A stretch of DNA of 64,000 nucleotides from NCBI GenBank assembly GCA_009760855.2, contig WPIO01000061.1:1193501-1257500 (forward strand), in the 5' to 3' direction. Below the pieces are notes generated by a model. That model was not told the DNA's origin. It did no database searches and saw only the letters and a list, made by a program, of their open reading frames with translations. Positions within the stretch are counted from its first letter, which is position 1. Every line of letters begins with the position of its first letter. The DNA is from Cristatella mucedo (Eukaryota > Bryozoa > Phylactolaemata > Cristatellidae). The position numbers and the translations under genes are program-made. This document shows positions 22,520-33,954 of this stretch, in pieces.

Positions 22520-24580
22520 AAGTATAGGTAGATCATCTTGCACGTTCACTGAGCTAAAGGCAATAAGAGCCAGGAGGACTTGAAATGACTGTTGAGTTCA
22601 ATCCGTCCGAAGGGCTTCAACGAACTGCCAACGTACCAGGAGGGCTCTGTCTTTCGCAGCAAGGAACAGACGGGAGAGCAAAGCAAGCGAAAGTTACGCT
22701 TAACTACTGCAGACAGCAGTAAGAGAAAACAAGGAACCTATGAAGTCACTCAATATCGTACTGCCGTGGCTTAACGAAAAAGTCCCCTACCACAAATCTA
22801 CAGCAGTAGTAGACTGGAAGAACCCAGAAACATCGATGCTTAGCGAGCGCTTCCCGTGTAACAAAGCCGACAACAGGAAGGGGCTGAATGTAGGGTGCAA
22901 GAACTTCACCACCCGAGTCCGGACCTCGAGCCCTTGGCCAACAGTACGTCAGGCTAAGCAGCCAAGTCAGTGAACATCAGATCCGCACTGCAACGTAATT
23001 CTGGAATTTCCCGCGGTTTCTCACAGGCCTAGTGTAGAATAATAGTATGGCTTCTCCTGTTTTCCGAAGTCAAAGTGCACGCTGCGTGCAAGGACACGAA
23101 AATGCGTACACGAGAGTGCATACCTGATATAAAATTGACAAGATTATCTAGCTCGTGACGGTCGGCATTCGGCGGTATCGCAACAATGATTGCGTTCCGT
23201 TCGACTCTGCAAGAGATGAGTGTAACCGCTTCTCAGGCAGAACCGGTCAATTCTTTCCACTCCCGTTGCGCATCGGGTCCCAAACCCAATACGTCATGCG
23301 TTAGCAGAAATGTCACATTGCAACAGTTGAAAGAACTTATAAGGGCAACATTGCGTAAGAATAATAATTCGTCAGTTGCTACCGCGAGCAGCTAACGCAC
23401 ACAATGCTAGTACGGTGCGCACGGCATCCTGAAGCGGCGCATAGGAGCGCGTCCGCCTAAACTATTAATGGCGTCGCCGAGTGGCGCTCGGTAGCACGCC
23501 GCGGAAGAACGATCCGTTGCAGGTGCTCGGTGCATGCGCGAGCTTTCTCGCTAGAGGTCGCAGCAGGACAAGACGGTTTTGATCTGAGTGCCATGCTGGG
23601 AGCGGGAGGTGGCCGAGCTACGGTGACACGTACCTGACCTGTGCGACTGATGTCACGTTGTGTGCCGTCAGCAGAAACTGTAGAGTCGAGACCAAACGCC
23701 GAACGCTCACCGGACTAATGCTGCAGCAGCAATCGCGGGCGGCGGATTAGCCAGCTCGTGCGTACGCCGCGCCAAGCTCTACCGCGGACAGACGTGGCCG
23801 ACCGGCTTGCACAGCGAGCCCTGGTAGAATACGCGTTTTCATTCGCAGAAAGAAGTATTTCATCAGCATTTCAGCGACAGCTCAGACTTTGGCGTTCTAC
23901 AGCTGATTAATTTCGCCAGCTTCGATCTTGGTCACAGTTACTGAAAAGGAACCGGTTACGTAATAGTCTACGAAATGGCGCCGTGCAAACAGTAATCGTG
24001 TAATATTCAGATAGTTCTGCTTCAGAAATTGAGCCAGGCAGTGGTTGAGCTTTAGACGTTAAGTAAGTTGGAAGATTTGTCCGAGACGAACTGTTTGTAC
24101 CAGAGCGACAGTTGGTTCAGTGGTGCTCTGCCGTCCGTAACGGAGCTGCAATACGCCGCCGCCGATTTTAGACGCCTCTAACCCTCCGTCGCCGTCGAAT
24201 AGGATTCCCTACACTGTGGATACGGACTTGTTGTCTTAAGGTATAGGAGCTCTTTACGGCTGCAGTATTCTGCTACTGTCGGCCAACCAGCGTGCACTGG
24301 TCTTGCACCTACGAGTCCCGAGCGGCTGCTCAAAGGTTCTGGTATTTGTATTTTCCGGTTCCTGTGTTTTCCGGCGGCCGGTATTTATCGCACGTCGGCT
24401 GGCGACGAGCACCACTACGAGCGGCCTGCATTTGCAGTCTAGCTCGGTCCGGACGGGAAAGCCGCTCAGTTCACTTGTAAGGCAGTGCAGTTTTGCCCTA
24501 CGCTTAGCCGATATAGAACCTGTCAGCGCCTCTACCCTACGCAGTGTCACGTCGAGGCTCGCGATTACGAAGACCCGATC
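22520..24580. other. Intron 4, GC-rich stretch without recognised features
   Basis: Short open frames on both strands (22592-22973, 23186-23395) have no recognisable domain. Composition rises in GC and CpG from 23400. No LINE or SINE copy was found. A transcription start for another transcript is possible but not shown. Confidence 0.5.
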
Positions 24581-24584
24581 GTCG

Positions 24585-24680
24585 TCGAGCGTCGAGCGCC
24601 GCCGAGCGCCGCAGAGCGCCGCAGAGCGCCGCGGCGGCGGAGGAGCTCGGCGCTCTGCGGCGGCAGCGACGAGAGAGAGA
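24585..24680. repeat. GAGCGCCGC tandem repeat with 14-bp inverted arms
   Basis: GAGCGCCGCC/GAGCGCCGCA/GAGCGCCGCA units. GCCGCAGAGCGCCG (24618-24631) is perfectly complementary to CGGCGCTCTGCGGC (24648-24661) with a 16-nt loop. It gives rise to overlapping arginine- and alanine-rich open frames on both strands. Confidence 0.9.
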
Positions 24681-24989
24681 GAGAGAGACCGAACGACCGA
24701 CCAGACAAGCGCATGCACCCAGTCGAAGACGAAGGGAGACGGGACTCGCGAAAGCCTAAATCCTCTGGCGGCTCGGCGCCTAAATGATGACAAATGACGC
24801 TGACAGTAATTCGATTTTCAATTAATTGATGACCAAAACTGACGTGAATGAGAAATCCAATGTCTCTTTTCAAGTGAGCCTTTTTGATCGTCCAACACTC
24901 GGCTAAAGGTGAAATCGGCAGCGGTTCATTTGAAAAACAAGGTCACCTGCACCCGGAGGACATAATTGGGTGAAAAATTACAAAGGTGA

Positions 24990-25030
24990 AAAATAGCGAG
25001 AGCCGCACTGGGAATCGAACCTGACATCTC
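24990..25030 (-). mobile_element. tRNA-derived SINE-like B box remnant
   Basis: GAGAGCCGCACTGGGAATCGAACCTGACATC carries, on the minus strand, GGTTCGATTCCCAGTGCGGCTCTC: a B box and a tRNA-like acceptor end. The rest is not recognisable as SINE-A or SINE-B. Confidence 0.4.
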
Positions 25031-25039
25031 TCGATTACC

Positions 25040-26040
25040 GTCCTTAAATCGATCTCAAGTAGACTAAATTTCTCAACGGCCGGATCATTCCTGTCAATTT
25101 GTCTTGCATGGCCTTTTCACTCATGATCATCTGCCTCACACTAGGTAACGCATAAACAGCTCCACTGTAGACCTCCGCCCACCACCCCCAATGCCCAATC
25201 CCAAAGCTATGCTCAATCCGAACTATACCTCCACGGTAGCACCTGCCAAAGCCTGATTTCAAAGCTACGCTCCAGCCGAATAATAGCTCCACTGTAGCAA
25301 GCGCCAAGGCCTAGTCCTTGAGAGTACTCAGTGCGCACTCTATTTCTATTACGAACTAGCATGTACCCGCGTCATGGGGAAATTCAATTTGGCATTTACA
25401 GACAATGAATAGAAGCGTGTGACTTCGCAAAGGCTCAGCCGCAATGACTCACTGACCAGCAGACTGATGTCAAGGCTGAATGCCCCAATCACACGCTTCA
25501 TTTTCCCCTCATTCCACCAAGACATTAATCCCCACAGCTTCTACATTAATAATTTCATATAAATATATATATACTAGTGCATATATTACAATACTTGATA
25601 TTTTTTACTTGAGGCTCATCATAGCTGTACCGTAGTATGAATATAAAACATTTCACAACCTAAAAGGAACATCAGCAATTTGTGGTTTTAGGATGGACAC
25701 ACTCCCAGACTTAAAGTCAAAATTATGTAGGCTGACGGTTAGGGTCTAGTAGCATTTCAAGAAATAGGCCAGCCGCGGAGTTGTACAGCTTCAAGCGAAG
25801 ACCATTTCAGACCAAATACCTTGAAGAGAGAACCATCCAGGCGTACGCCTCACTCTGCGAAACGTTGGTGATTTCGTTCGTTATTACTGTTTCAACTATT
25901 TCTACAAAGTTGTAACACCGTTAGTCCAGAGCACTACGGTCAATGCTTGATGGCTTGATGGCTGTATACAACCCGGCTTTTAGAACCGAGCATGCTGAAT
26001 TAAGAAACGTTACACACTTAGCTTAAAACTGGTGGCAGTC
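25040..26040. other. Intron 4 sequence without recognised features
   Basis: A small internal duplication is visible (CTATGCTCAATCCGAA at 25207 and CTACGCTCCAGCCGAA at 25265). Nothing else stands out. Confidence 0.5.
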
Positions 26041-26043
26041 ACA

Positions 26044-26205
26044 GTAGAGACGCTTTGATTTTTAGATCATAGAAGCGTTTTTTATTCATATTAGTATAAA
26101 TAACTGTCACAACCACTCATTTGCAAAATTAATCATTTTCAATTGAAGTTACATTAAAAACAGCCCAACTAGAGGTCAAAATACTAAAAAAATACCATTT
26201 CAGCT
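26044..26205 (+). repeat. Unclassified dispersed repeat, copy 1
   Basis: GAGACGCTTTGATTTTTAGATCATAG..TGTCACAACCACTCATTTGCAAAATTAATCATTTTCAATTGAAGTTACATTAAAAA recurs in the same order at 26250-26540. Confidence 0.7.
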
Positions 26206-26247
26206 AACATACTTCCAAATCCCAAGGTACGGCTTTCGTATAGTCAT

Positions 26248-26545
26248 GATGCAGAGACGCTCTGGTTTTAGATCATAGTGGGTTCAATATACATGAAAAT
26301 TTTCAGCTGATTAAACAGCCTCGTTTGTATAGCGGCAGAAGAGCTTTATCGACTATCGCCTCCGCTTGCAGTTTGAAATAAAGAATCACCGAATTGCAGG
26401 GTTCGATCCCACGACCTAGGGCAAGAAGAGCGAGCATCTTACCTCCTGTGCTACCACGGCCCAGCATAATTAAATGTCACGACTATTCACAAGCAAAATT
26501 AACCATCTGAAATTGAAGTTCTATTAAAAAGCAATAATAGCAACT
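26248..26545 (+). repeat. Unclassified dispersed repeat, copy 2, interrupted by SINE-A
   Basis: GAGACGCTCTGGTTTTAGATCATAG (26252) and TGTCACGACTATTCACAAGCAAAATTAACCATCTGAAATTGAAGTTCTATTAAAAAG (26475-26531) match copy 1; a SINE-A at 26310-26465 sits between the two parts. Confidence 0.7.
26310..26465 (-). mobile_element. SINE-A copy
   Basis: CAGCTGATTAAACAGCCTCGTTTGTATAGCGGCAGAAGAGC tail, ACTATCGCCTCCGCTTGCAG centre, GCAGGGTTCGATCCCACGACC B box and a diverged head on the minus strand. Confidence 0.9.
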
Positions 26546-28785
26546 CATAGTTTGGTTCTGGTTTACTAGTGGACTGCCGTCGTGCCAGTGTCCAAACTAC
26601 GGCTGCTGAATTTTTGTTCTGTAAGTTAGTTAACTTCTAATCCGGTCTAACTTTTTTTTTCTTATTCTATTTACTTTCTCATTCCAATGAACCATTTCTT
26701 ATTCTAAAAACTTAAGTGATCAGAAAGAATCAGGAAGCTATTAAAGTGCAAGACAAGTGCACACATTTTAAATCTGGTGGCACGTCCCTTCATGTGCCTT
26801 TTTAAAATACACTGATCATATCCGGGTTGACGTTCAGCCCAAACGTAATTGTCTGCGTACGCCATTTCACTATCAATATTGTATTACATTATGCGTAGGT
26901 CATTGCGTATATAAGATAAAAATGGTCGTTTGCGTATAAAAGATAAAAATGGTCATTTGCACATCGCGCTAAGAGAAAAAAATCTCTATCGAAGAGCTTT
27001 TTAACTCGGTGCTACAGAAGCAATAACTAAGGTTCAGTGACTTGTACTGCATTATCCGTTGACAAGTATGCCAAAGCATGCGCTTATCATGCTAAGACCA
27101 GACTGCAAACGCAATCGAGAAGTCACTCACAACAACCGGTTAGGAAGACTTCCCGCTCCTAAGCTACAATCAATCTTGCATGGTCAAGCATGCAAAGTAG
27201 AAGCGGACAAAAGGTTTGCTTGAATAAAGGAAATGCTGAGCATAACAGGTGCATTTATAGGAGAAATTTAAATGATTTCAAGTCATCGCAAGTGCTGATA
27301 GAAGCGAGACACGAGTTCCAGACTTCCGCTACTTACGAATAGAAGGCCCAATTACCAAATAGTTTCAATTTATTTTGAGGAACTGCAAGGCGACTAGAAG
27401 CCGACGAGGTGATACAGCGAGCTATATAAGGCTGGCGCCGGTTTTTAGTTACATCAGCGATTGATTTTAGCTGTAACGAAAGTCTTTTTGACGTATCTAC
27501 ATTCTAAGCTAATGCTACGTAGTTTTTGCTACTCGGTGGTGGCATGAGGCTCTTCGCTATGCAGGCAAATCTTTCTTTTGCACACTCCAAGTTAATAACC
27601 AGCTGGCGAATTTCGTGCAATAAAGTTCAAAGGAGCGAAGTTTAACTCAATCGGAAGAAAAATAATGAAGGAGTTGAGCGGCGCAGAAGCAAAAGAGTAC
27701 GGTAGATGGAGATGGAGTTTAATAAATTACAGTACGAGTGCATATTTTGACAAGAATTTGAGAGTTCCTCTGTGTAGAATCTAAGCAAAGTATCGATCTC
27801 AAGCAGTCATTAGCTGGAATAAGAGCGAATGATAAGTCTCAGTCCTTACATCTAAAAGTGGGCAAACCTACTGCCGGCAGAACGTGTAACAACAAGACCG
27901 ACATCTAAACTACTCAAAATTGAATGCAAAATACGAGCAGGGCACAAACGAAATTAAAAAATTTCAATAATATATGTATAATACATGTTCGCTCAAGTAT
28001 TCATACATCTATTCTGGTATATTCGGCACACTAAATCTTTACTAACAAGAGATTAGTAATCACCGGATCGCTGTCTAATTGAGCACCACTCCGGCGACAG
28101 GAGTTAAAATAGACCACTGGAGTTCACACTTAAAATCCATCAATTAGGTTAGCAACAATTGTAAGTGCACAATATTCTCAAAGGTTTCAGCTGTTGATTT
28201 ACTGGAGGCGCGAGTGCCCCAAGCAGTGCTGAATGCTGGCAGCGTCCTACAATTTCTGCTTACTTACTGGTCGGAGACTCGCGGTTGACAACGCTGCTGG
28301 TCGCGTGACCGACTAGCTCATCTTGCAGGGTCTTGGTTGAATACGCTAGCTGACGAGGAGCATTGAAAGCTTCGCTGTCATTGCTAGCAGAGCTTTTCTG
28401 CCGATCCTCACTCCGTACCTGAGCTGCGGACAAATCATGAGATCGTGCGCTTACTAGTTACAGTTGTCGCACTTTTTCTGTTACTGCCGAAGCTGACCAA
28501 GCTGACTAAACTTGACACCAAGCAAAATATGCTTTTCTGTTATTCCAAAGCGAACTGGTCAAAGGATTTCATGCTTTAAATCAGTCCATAAATGCTTTTT
28601 TGTAGAAGACATGCTCAGCAATCCTTGAGCAAGTCTCATACAAAGCCCTCTGATTAATAAGCGCCTGTCTACAACGCTACGACTTATTCGGCTGCTTTTA
28701 AGTTAGCAAATTCAATTAGCACGTAAAGTGCTCACCTTCTGGGCTAGGCTCTATCTTTTCAATTCTTACGCTTTAAAATAAATGA
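26545..28785. other. Intron 4, AT-rich sequence without recognised features
   Basis: A 27-bp tandem duplication (TATA.AAGATAAAAATGGTC.TTTGCG) lies at 26904-26962. Otherwise there are no coding or repeat-family signals. The stretch 28200-28480 is GC-richer but not open. Confidence 0.5.
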
Positions 28786-28787
28786 TA

Positions 28788-28950
28788 TAAAATAATAAAA
28801 ACATGTAATTCATTTTTATAGCGCCCCAAGAGAACCTAATCTCTATTCAGGTGCTTTACATAAGCCTCCGGGCTCGAGCCAACGACCTCAGCCAGACCTT
28901 GGTCGAGGCGAGTACCTTTACCACTGGACCAAACCAGCTCAGCGGATGTA
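28788..28950 (-). mobile_element. SINE-B copy
   Basis: ATGTAATTCATTTTTATAGCGCCCCAAGAGAACCTAATCTCTATTCAGGTGC tail, GGGCTCGAGCCAACGACCTCAGC B-box region, and ACCAAACCAGCTCAGC head on the minus strand. Confidence 0.93.
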
Positions 28951-29084
28951 TTTATTCAGAGAAAACTGGTTTTGTGCAAGTATGTAGTTAAATGAAAATA
29001 AAAAATGTGCAGCATTATATATTCTTGTATCGTATCACCGGCAGTGCGAGAAATTATATATCAGCCCTTTTATAAGTCTTCCAG

Positions 29085-29200
29085 TACCGAAAGCCGCATA
29101 GGCTGTGAGTGCGCTATACAAAAATCTCCTGCGTAACACCCAAATGGTCTTTATGACTTTGTGGAGTTACAAACGGAGATACATTACATTCCAGCACTTC
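29085..29200 (+). mobile_element. LINE-B 3' terminal fragment
   Basis: TACCGAAAGCCGCATAGGCTGTGAGTGCGCTATACAAAAATCTCCTGCGTAACACCCAAATGGTCTTTATGACTTTGTGGAGTTACAAACGGAGATACATTACATT; about 110 bp, so strongly 5' truncated. Confidence 0.92.
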
Positions 29201-29789
29201 CTACGCAATAGTTTCCTGGAACAGTTAATTTGTGTCGCCAAGCTCGAGTAGATATACTCTGGTGGACTGCTAAGGCTTCGACTTGATACGACGCGAGAGT
29301 GTAAGGCTGATCTACTTCCTGGGGCGTTGAAGGTATGGGTTTTGACCCTGATTTGCCTAGTGCTTATTTGCATGTCCAGGTGCGGGTATATCCGTCAGTA
29401 ACTCGTCAGTAAACCACGTTCTTCGGCGAAAGGCTGGAACAGCTCATTTTTGGTCCGTATTTGTAGGACCGGAGAGCACGTTTAGGCGCGAGTATCCTAG
29501 CCATTGTGTGTCTCGAGAGTAGGAATGAGGTGAATAAGAATTGTGTACTCTGTAATAATCTAGAGCCATTGCAGCCCCTTTAGCAAAGGGACACGCCAAT
29601 TACAGAGTTTTCTTGGATCGTATGAGGCTCGCGCGTCGGCCGTATTAATAGTTCACTGTGAAGCCCAATGCCTTGGCATCTTATAGGTCATCTGCAATCT
29701 TTGGACTGTTACCCTTGAGCGCCAGGGATAGCAGGTTTTTAATGCTGAGACCAGCTGCTCTCCTTTCCCTACCACGCATTGATATTTAA

Positions 29790-30035
29790 TGATATAATAA
29801 TAATACATTTGTATTACGTCCTCATACAACTTAACTACTATCTAGGCACTTAACATATGCTGTAAAGGAAGCATGATCGCACATTTAGTGGTAGCATGCA
29901 CAAAGTCAACAAAAATAGCATGCTTAGAAATGAAATGCACAGGGTCAGCATGCAAATAAATAAGATTAGTGAGAGCATGCAGTGTCAGCACGCAGAAGCA
30001 TATAAAGGACGAATCAAAGGGACCCACTAAATGTC
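29790..30035 (-). mobile_element. LINE-A 3' end
   Basis: (AAT)n, ACATTTGTATTACGTCCTCATACAACTTAACTACTATCTAGGCACTTAACATATGCTG, then the AGCATGATCG..ATGCACAGGGTCAGCATGCAAAT stretch to GGACCCACTAAATG. Truncated at about 30035. Confidence 0.88.
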
Positions 30036-30344
30036 CCGCCTAATGCCCTTTTTCTGTGCAACTTTACGTCGTTCAACAGCTCTCCGATGGCTATATGAAA
30101 AGCCGCATAAATGCTAGGCCCTTTTGCTCCTGAGCTTTAACCTAGTGGTTCGTGCTGCATGCGGTTAATGCAGAGGCAGAGAGGCGGAAGTTAGAGGTTA
30201 GAGGCTCGCACTTCTATCTAGGTCGCGGATTCCATTCCTACAGAGGGACATCTGGCATTGCCCACTGTGTGGTGCATTGCTTGGATTTATCTGTGATGGA
30301 GCTTTGAAGGAAGCGAGAGCAAATCTTGTCGGCGGTACATAATA

Positions 30345-30430
30345 ATAATAATTACTATTATTATAAATTTGTATAGCAACCTCGGAGAATTTTTTTCTAG
30401 GCACTTTACATATTCTGTATAGAAAGCCTT
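30345..30430 (-). mobile_element. LINE-A 3' tail fragment
   Basis: (AAT)n/(ATT)n, ATTTGTATAGCAACCTCGGAGAATTTTTTTCTAGGCACTTTACATATTCTG on the minus strand; lies 144 bp downstream of exon 4. Confidence 0.8.
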
Positions 30431-30573
30431 ACAAGTTATGAAGTGTCGTGTTTTTGTTTTCGTCAGCAACCTACATCGTGGGCAAACAAGCTAGTATCAA
30501 CCAACGGCCAACCGACATCATAACGCCTTAGCTACTAAATTCCAATTTAGCCGTCACGTCTACCAGTGCTCAC

Positions 30574-30834
30574 CTTGAGTAATCTTCGTATCGACGCCAA
30601 TGCCGGTCATGATCTTGGCCGAAGCCGCCTCTCCTGCGGTAGAGAGCTTGGACGTAGGCAAGAGCAGAGCTGCATCTATGCCAAATCTATGGGCTGCATC
30701 GCCAAAAGTCGCGCCCTCGGAGGCCTCAGTAGCCGCAGTCGGTCGCTGCGCATGCGCCTCGTTGATGAGTGAGCCAATGTAATCGGTGAGCTCCAGCGCC
30801 ACGTCGGTCGGCACCTGGTCCGGCACCAGTTCGC
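30574..30834 (-). CDS. PTPRN: PTPRN-like exon 4: membrane-proximal ectodomain
   Basis: Acceptor CCTTGCAG and donor TCAAG/GTGAGC bound 261 nt, phase 1 at both ends, so it joins exon 3 and exon 5 in frame (residues 254-341). It encodes a compact domain with LTDYIGSLIN (269-278), FGIDAALLLPT (304-314) and, near the end, KIMTGIGVDTKITQ (327-340). The last part fits the TG-(I/L)-x-(I/V) region that closes the mature ectodomain in IA-2, followed by a short stalk and the membrane helix. Similarity is weaker than in exons 2, 3 and 6-8, and the assignment rests partly on phase, strand and position. No cysteine or N-glycosylation sequon is present in this exon. Confidence 0.8.
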
Positions 30835-30961
30835 CTGCAAGGCACCGGCCCCACGTGACAACTTGCGTGCACTTACAATGTCAGCAAGACTGAGCTGTGC
30901 CGTAGAGTCTCTCGTAAGTCTATGTGGATGCTGCGATCGACTGTCGGAGACGGCCAGGTCA

Positions 30962-31120
30962 AGGCTTATTTAACCGCCTAATTAGTACGGCGGCAGAAGT
31001 GCCTTGACGGCTATTACCACCGCTTGCATTGGACAATACAGGATCACCCACCGCAGGACTCGAACTCGGGACCTGAGTCGTGCCGAGCTAGCACCTTACC
31101 TCCAGGGCAAAGACCCAGGG
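30962..31120 (-). mobile_element. SINE-A copy
   Basis: TTATTTAACCGCCTAATTAGTACGGCGGCAGAAG tail, GGCTATTACCACCGCTTGCATTGG centre and GCAGGACTCGAACTCGGGACC B box on the minus strand, 128 bp upstream of exon 4. Confidence 0.88.
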
Positions 31121-31841
31121 GCCAGGTATTCGCTCACTCAATCTTTATGTAAGTACGCACGGTATCGAAGCCCTATTCCTCCATGAAACCAGCGACCGCC
31201 TAGAGGCCCGAAGCTGCTCCGATTTCTTGTAAGAGTCTTGCAAGGACCTGCAATTAGGCTGACTTCCTTAGCAATCTGATTACCTGACCGACTGCAGATC
31301 CACTCGGCTCTACCACGGCTCGCTGCTACGTTGAGCTACGGTCTATAGCCTGCGGCATGCTGCGGAGTTGGCCTTTTCTTACATAAGCCAACTATCCTCA
31401 ACGATGAAACTTCGATCTGAATTAGCGCCACCCGTAGGTCTTCAATATGATAAACGTTCACAAGCAGTCACCTAACGATCACTTAAGCCACTTTTGCGTC
31501 TTGCTTCTGTCCTACTTCGGTCTTCATTCTTGCACGAAAATTACACGGTCAGTTGTCCTTCCACCTTGCATCCTACTTGCTCTTCCCCAAATTGTTCGTG
31601 GGAAAATTGCGTATGCTAGGGAGGTAGGAAATGCCCATCCACCGCGATGCACCTCCCTGTGAAGTTTATACTTCACGATTGCCTTTATCGCTCGCCGTCT
31701 CACTATCTGATTTTTACATGAAGAACTTCTCACAAACATTGACTCTGTGGAAAGCTTCGACGATTTCGGTGGTCAACTTGTCCATCATGCTTTTCAAAGC
31801 AATGAAGAGGCATATCCGCGAAGGCGAATAGGGTTTGTGAG

Positions 31842-32018
31842 CCGAGATGGCTCACTAGGTAAGGCGGTTGCTTTTCATGACCTCGGCCCCGAGGTCGTGG
31901 GTTTGAATCCCGTGATGGGCGATCCTTCATCGCCACTGCAAGCGACGATGATAGCCGTAAAGTCTCTTCCGTCGCTATACAAAAGAGGCTGTTAAATCAG
32001 CTAGTATTTATTGTTTAT
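31842..32018 (+). mobile_element. SINE-A, well-preserved copy
   Basis: The tRNA-like head is GAGCCGAGATGGCTCACTAGGTAAGGCGGTTGC with an A-box-like core (TGGCTCACTAGG). The B box is GGTTTGAATCC (31899-31909) within CGAGGTCGTGGGTTTGAATCCCG. A complementary centre (GGCGATCCTTCATCGCC) and a unique tail TCGCTATACAAAAGAGGCTGTTAAATCAGCTAGTATTTATT follow. An RNA polymerase III promoter is inferred from the boxes. The body is not a functional tRNA because the cloverleaf 3' half is replaced. Confidence 0.93.
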
Positions 32019-32235
32019 TCTTATTTATTATAGGTCATTTGTTCAGTCTTGTGCTAGTCTTTGCCAAGAAGTAGAACCATGCTCAGCTTCTGTGTCCGTT
32101 CAGCCCTCCATCAATCCCGTCTTGGGGACGTAAGCACCAAAGACTGAAGTACGTAAGACTGAAGCGTGATTAAAGCAAAGCTGATATATTCGGCCAGCCT
32201 TGCTTTTGCCACACTTTAGTATTTTTTCTCGTATA

Positions 32236-32418
32236 TAGACGTATGTGCGCATGTGCTCGCCTGTACGCATGCGTTTGTCCACATGTGCGCGCGTGCGCGT
32301 CTGTGTGCGTGTCTTCACGTTTCTGCGCGTGTGCGCGTTTTCGCGTGTGCGCGTTTGTGCGTGAGCGCGTTTGCGCGCGTGCACGCGTGTCCGCGTGTCC
32401 GCGTGTGCGAGTGTGCGA

Positions 32419-32451
<33 letters not shown>

Positions 32452-32456
32452 TGTTT
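32236..32456. repeat. (GTGCGC)n/(TG)n purine-pyrimidine tract
   Basis: Over 200 bp of alternating TG/CG units (GTGCGCGTGTGCGC) ending in pure TG. Alternating purine-pyrimidine runs of this kind can form left-handed DNA. Confidence 0.95.
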
Positions 32457-32965
32457 GATCTACGTGTATGTGCATGTGATCTACTTAATGATAACGTATG
32501 AATACGTAACTGTGGTTACGACAACGTTGTGTGGGCAGTATTTCGGTGCAGCCAGCACTGCACGACAAGAGCACTATACGCTTCATTAGTTCCTGGAAAG
32601 ATTATTTAAATATTTACTTATTTAAAACCTTCTCGACTGCTAGAAGTTTGATCAATTCCTCGCTCAAAGTTAGTTCCACCGAGCTGCCGCCTTGAGATTC
32701 GCTACCTAACCAGCCACTATACAGGTAACACTGATCAATTCGCACGCTCCGTAAAATTTTGAGCTTTCACGCATGCAAAATTGGCACACTATTCAGCCCG
32801 TTCTGAGAAAGCACTTTTTTCTACTAGCTCTCACCTGTTAGCAACTTCAGAAGCAGAGTATCTTTGTCGCTAGGAGCATTCAATAACTTCTTTGCCTCGG
32901 TTAAGCGAGTCGGCGAGTTGTCTAGAAGCAGAAGAGTTATTAAAATGCAGCATTCCTGCTTCTAT

Positions 32966-33033
32966 TCGCCGAGCCAGGATTACATTGCATTATTCAATAT
33001 TACATTATTACATCGCCGAGCCAGGATTACATT
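32966..33033 (+). repeat. 21-bp direct repeat
   Basis: TCGCCGAGCCAGGATTACATT at 32966-32986 recurs at 33013-33033, separated by an ATTACATT-rich spacer. Confidence 0.85.
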
Positions 33034-33357
33034 AATTTTTGCCTGAGTGCTTCAGTGGCATCCACCTTGTTGCTACATGCAGCCTTACTCTGGAGGCTCT
33101 CGCTACATAGTGGGCGGCGCGTAACGAACGGCGGAGTGGTAGACGCACAATCACTGTACGCATCCGGCCAAGCCACTCTCCCTGGTAGGCAAAGCGAGCT
33201 GAATTTCCGCAAGGTCTTTTCAGATAAAGACTCCAACCTCCAGGCATTCACCTTCTCGTGAGTGTAGGTCCTTAAGCGTGACGCCCTACCCTTACCTAAC
33301 CTACCCACCCTCCCAGGTCGTCCGTAGCGATACGCCTGCCCCTCACGCAGACACGTA

Positions 33358-33534
<177 letters not shown>

Positions 33535-33789
33535 ACCAAGACTGGCCTATAGGCACCCTTTTCTCTGCAGAGATATTTAGAGTGAAGTCATGAAGGGTGC
33601 CGGTGGGTGGTTTCGCTTCGTCGACGCAAGGCCCGTCAGCTAGACGTCAGCAAGCGAGTCTTCAGTTGCTGGTCGTAACATCCTGTTATTCAAAATGCTA
33701 TTGGCAAGCCTTCACATAAGCTTCCTAATGTTCAGTATCTAAAGTTGAATCGTGAGCCGGCTCGAGCACGGATGTCTACCTTCCAACAA

Positions 33790-33950
33790 GTAATAATAAT
33801 AATAATACATTTGAAGCGCTCTCAGAGAACTTAATCTCATTTACGCACTTTATATATGCTGTAAAGGAGGCATTGGCTAACTCTTAATGGTACATGGCAG
33901 GTGTCAATCAGCGTAGCATGGTTAGGGTGACGTGCACAGTACCAACATTT
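33790..33950 (-). mobile_element. LINE-A 3' end fragment
   Basis: (AAT)n, ACATTTGAAGCGCTCTCAGAGAACTTAATCTCATTTACGCACTTTATATATGCTG, then GCATGGTTAGGGTGACGTGCACAG on the minus strand. Confidence 0.85.
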
Positions 33951-33954
33951 AACA

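Noticed and set aside
24254-24793. 179-codon minus and 164-codon plus open frames
   Set aside because: Overlapping open frames over a GAGCGCC tandem repeat in CpG-rich DNA; no domain and no splice context.
31842-31930. Genuine tRNA genes at the A/B-box sequences
   Set aside because: All such sequences carry SINE bodies, occur in many copies and lack a complete cloverleaf with paired acceptor ends.
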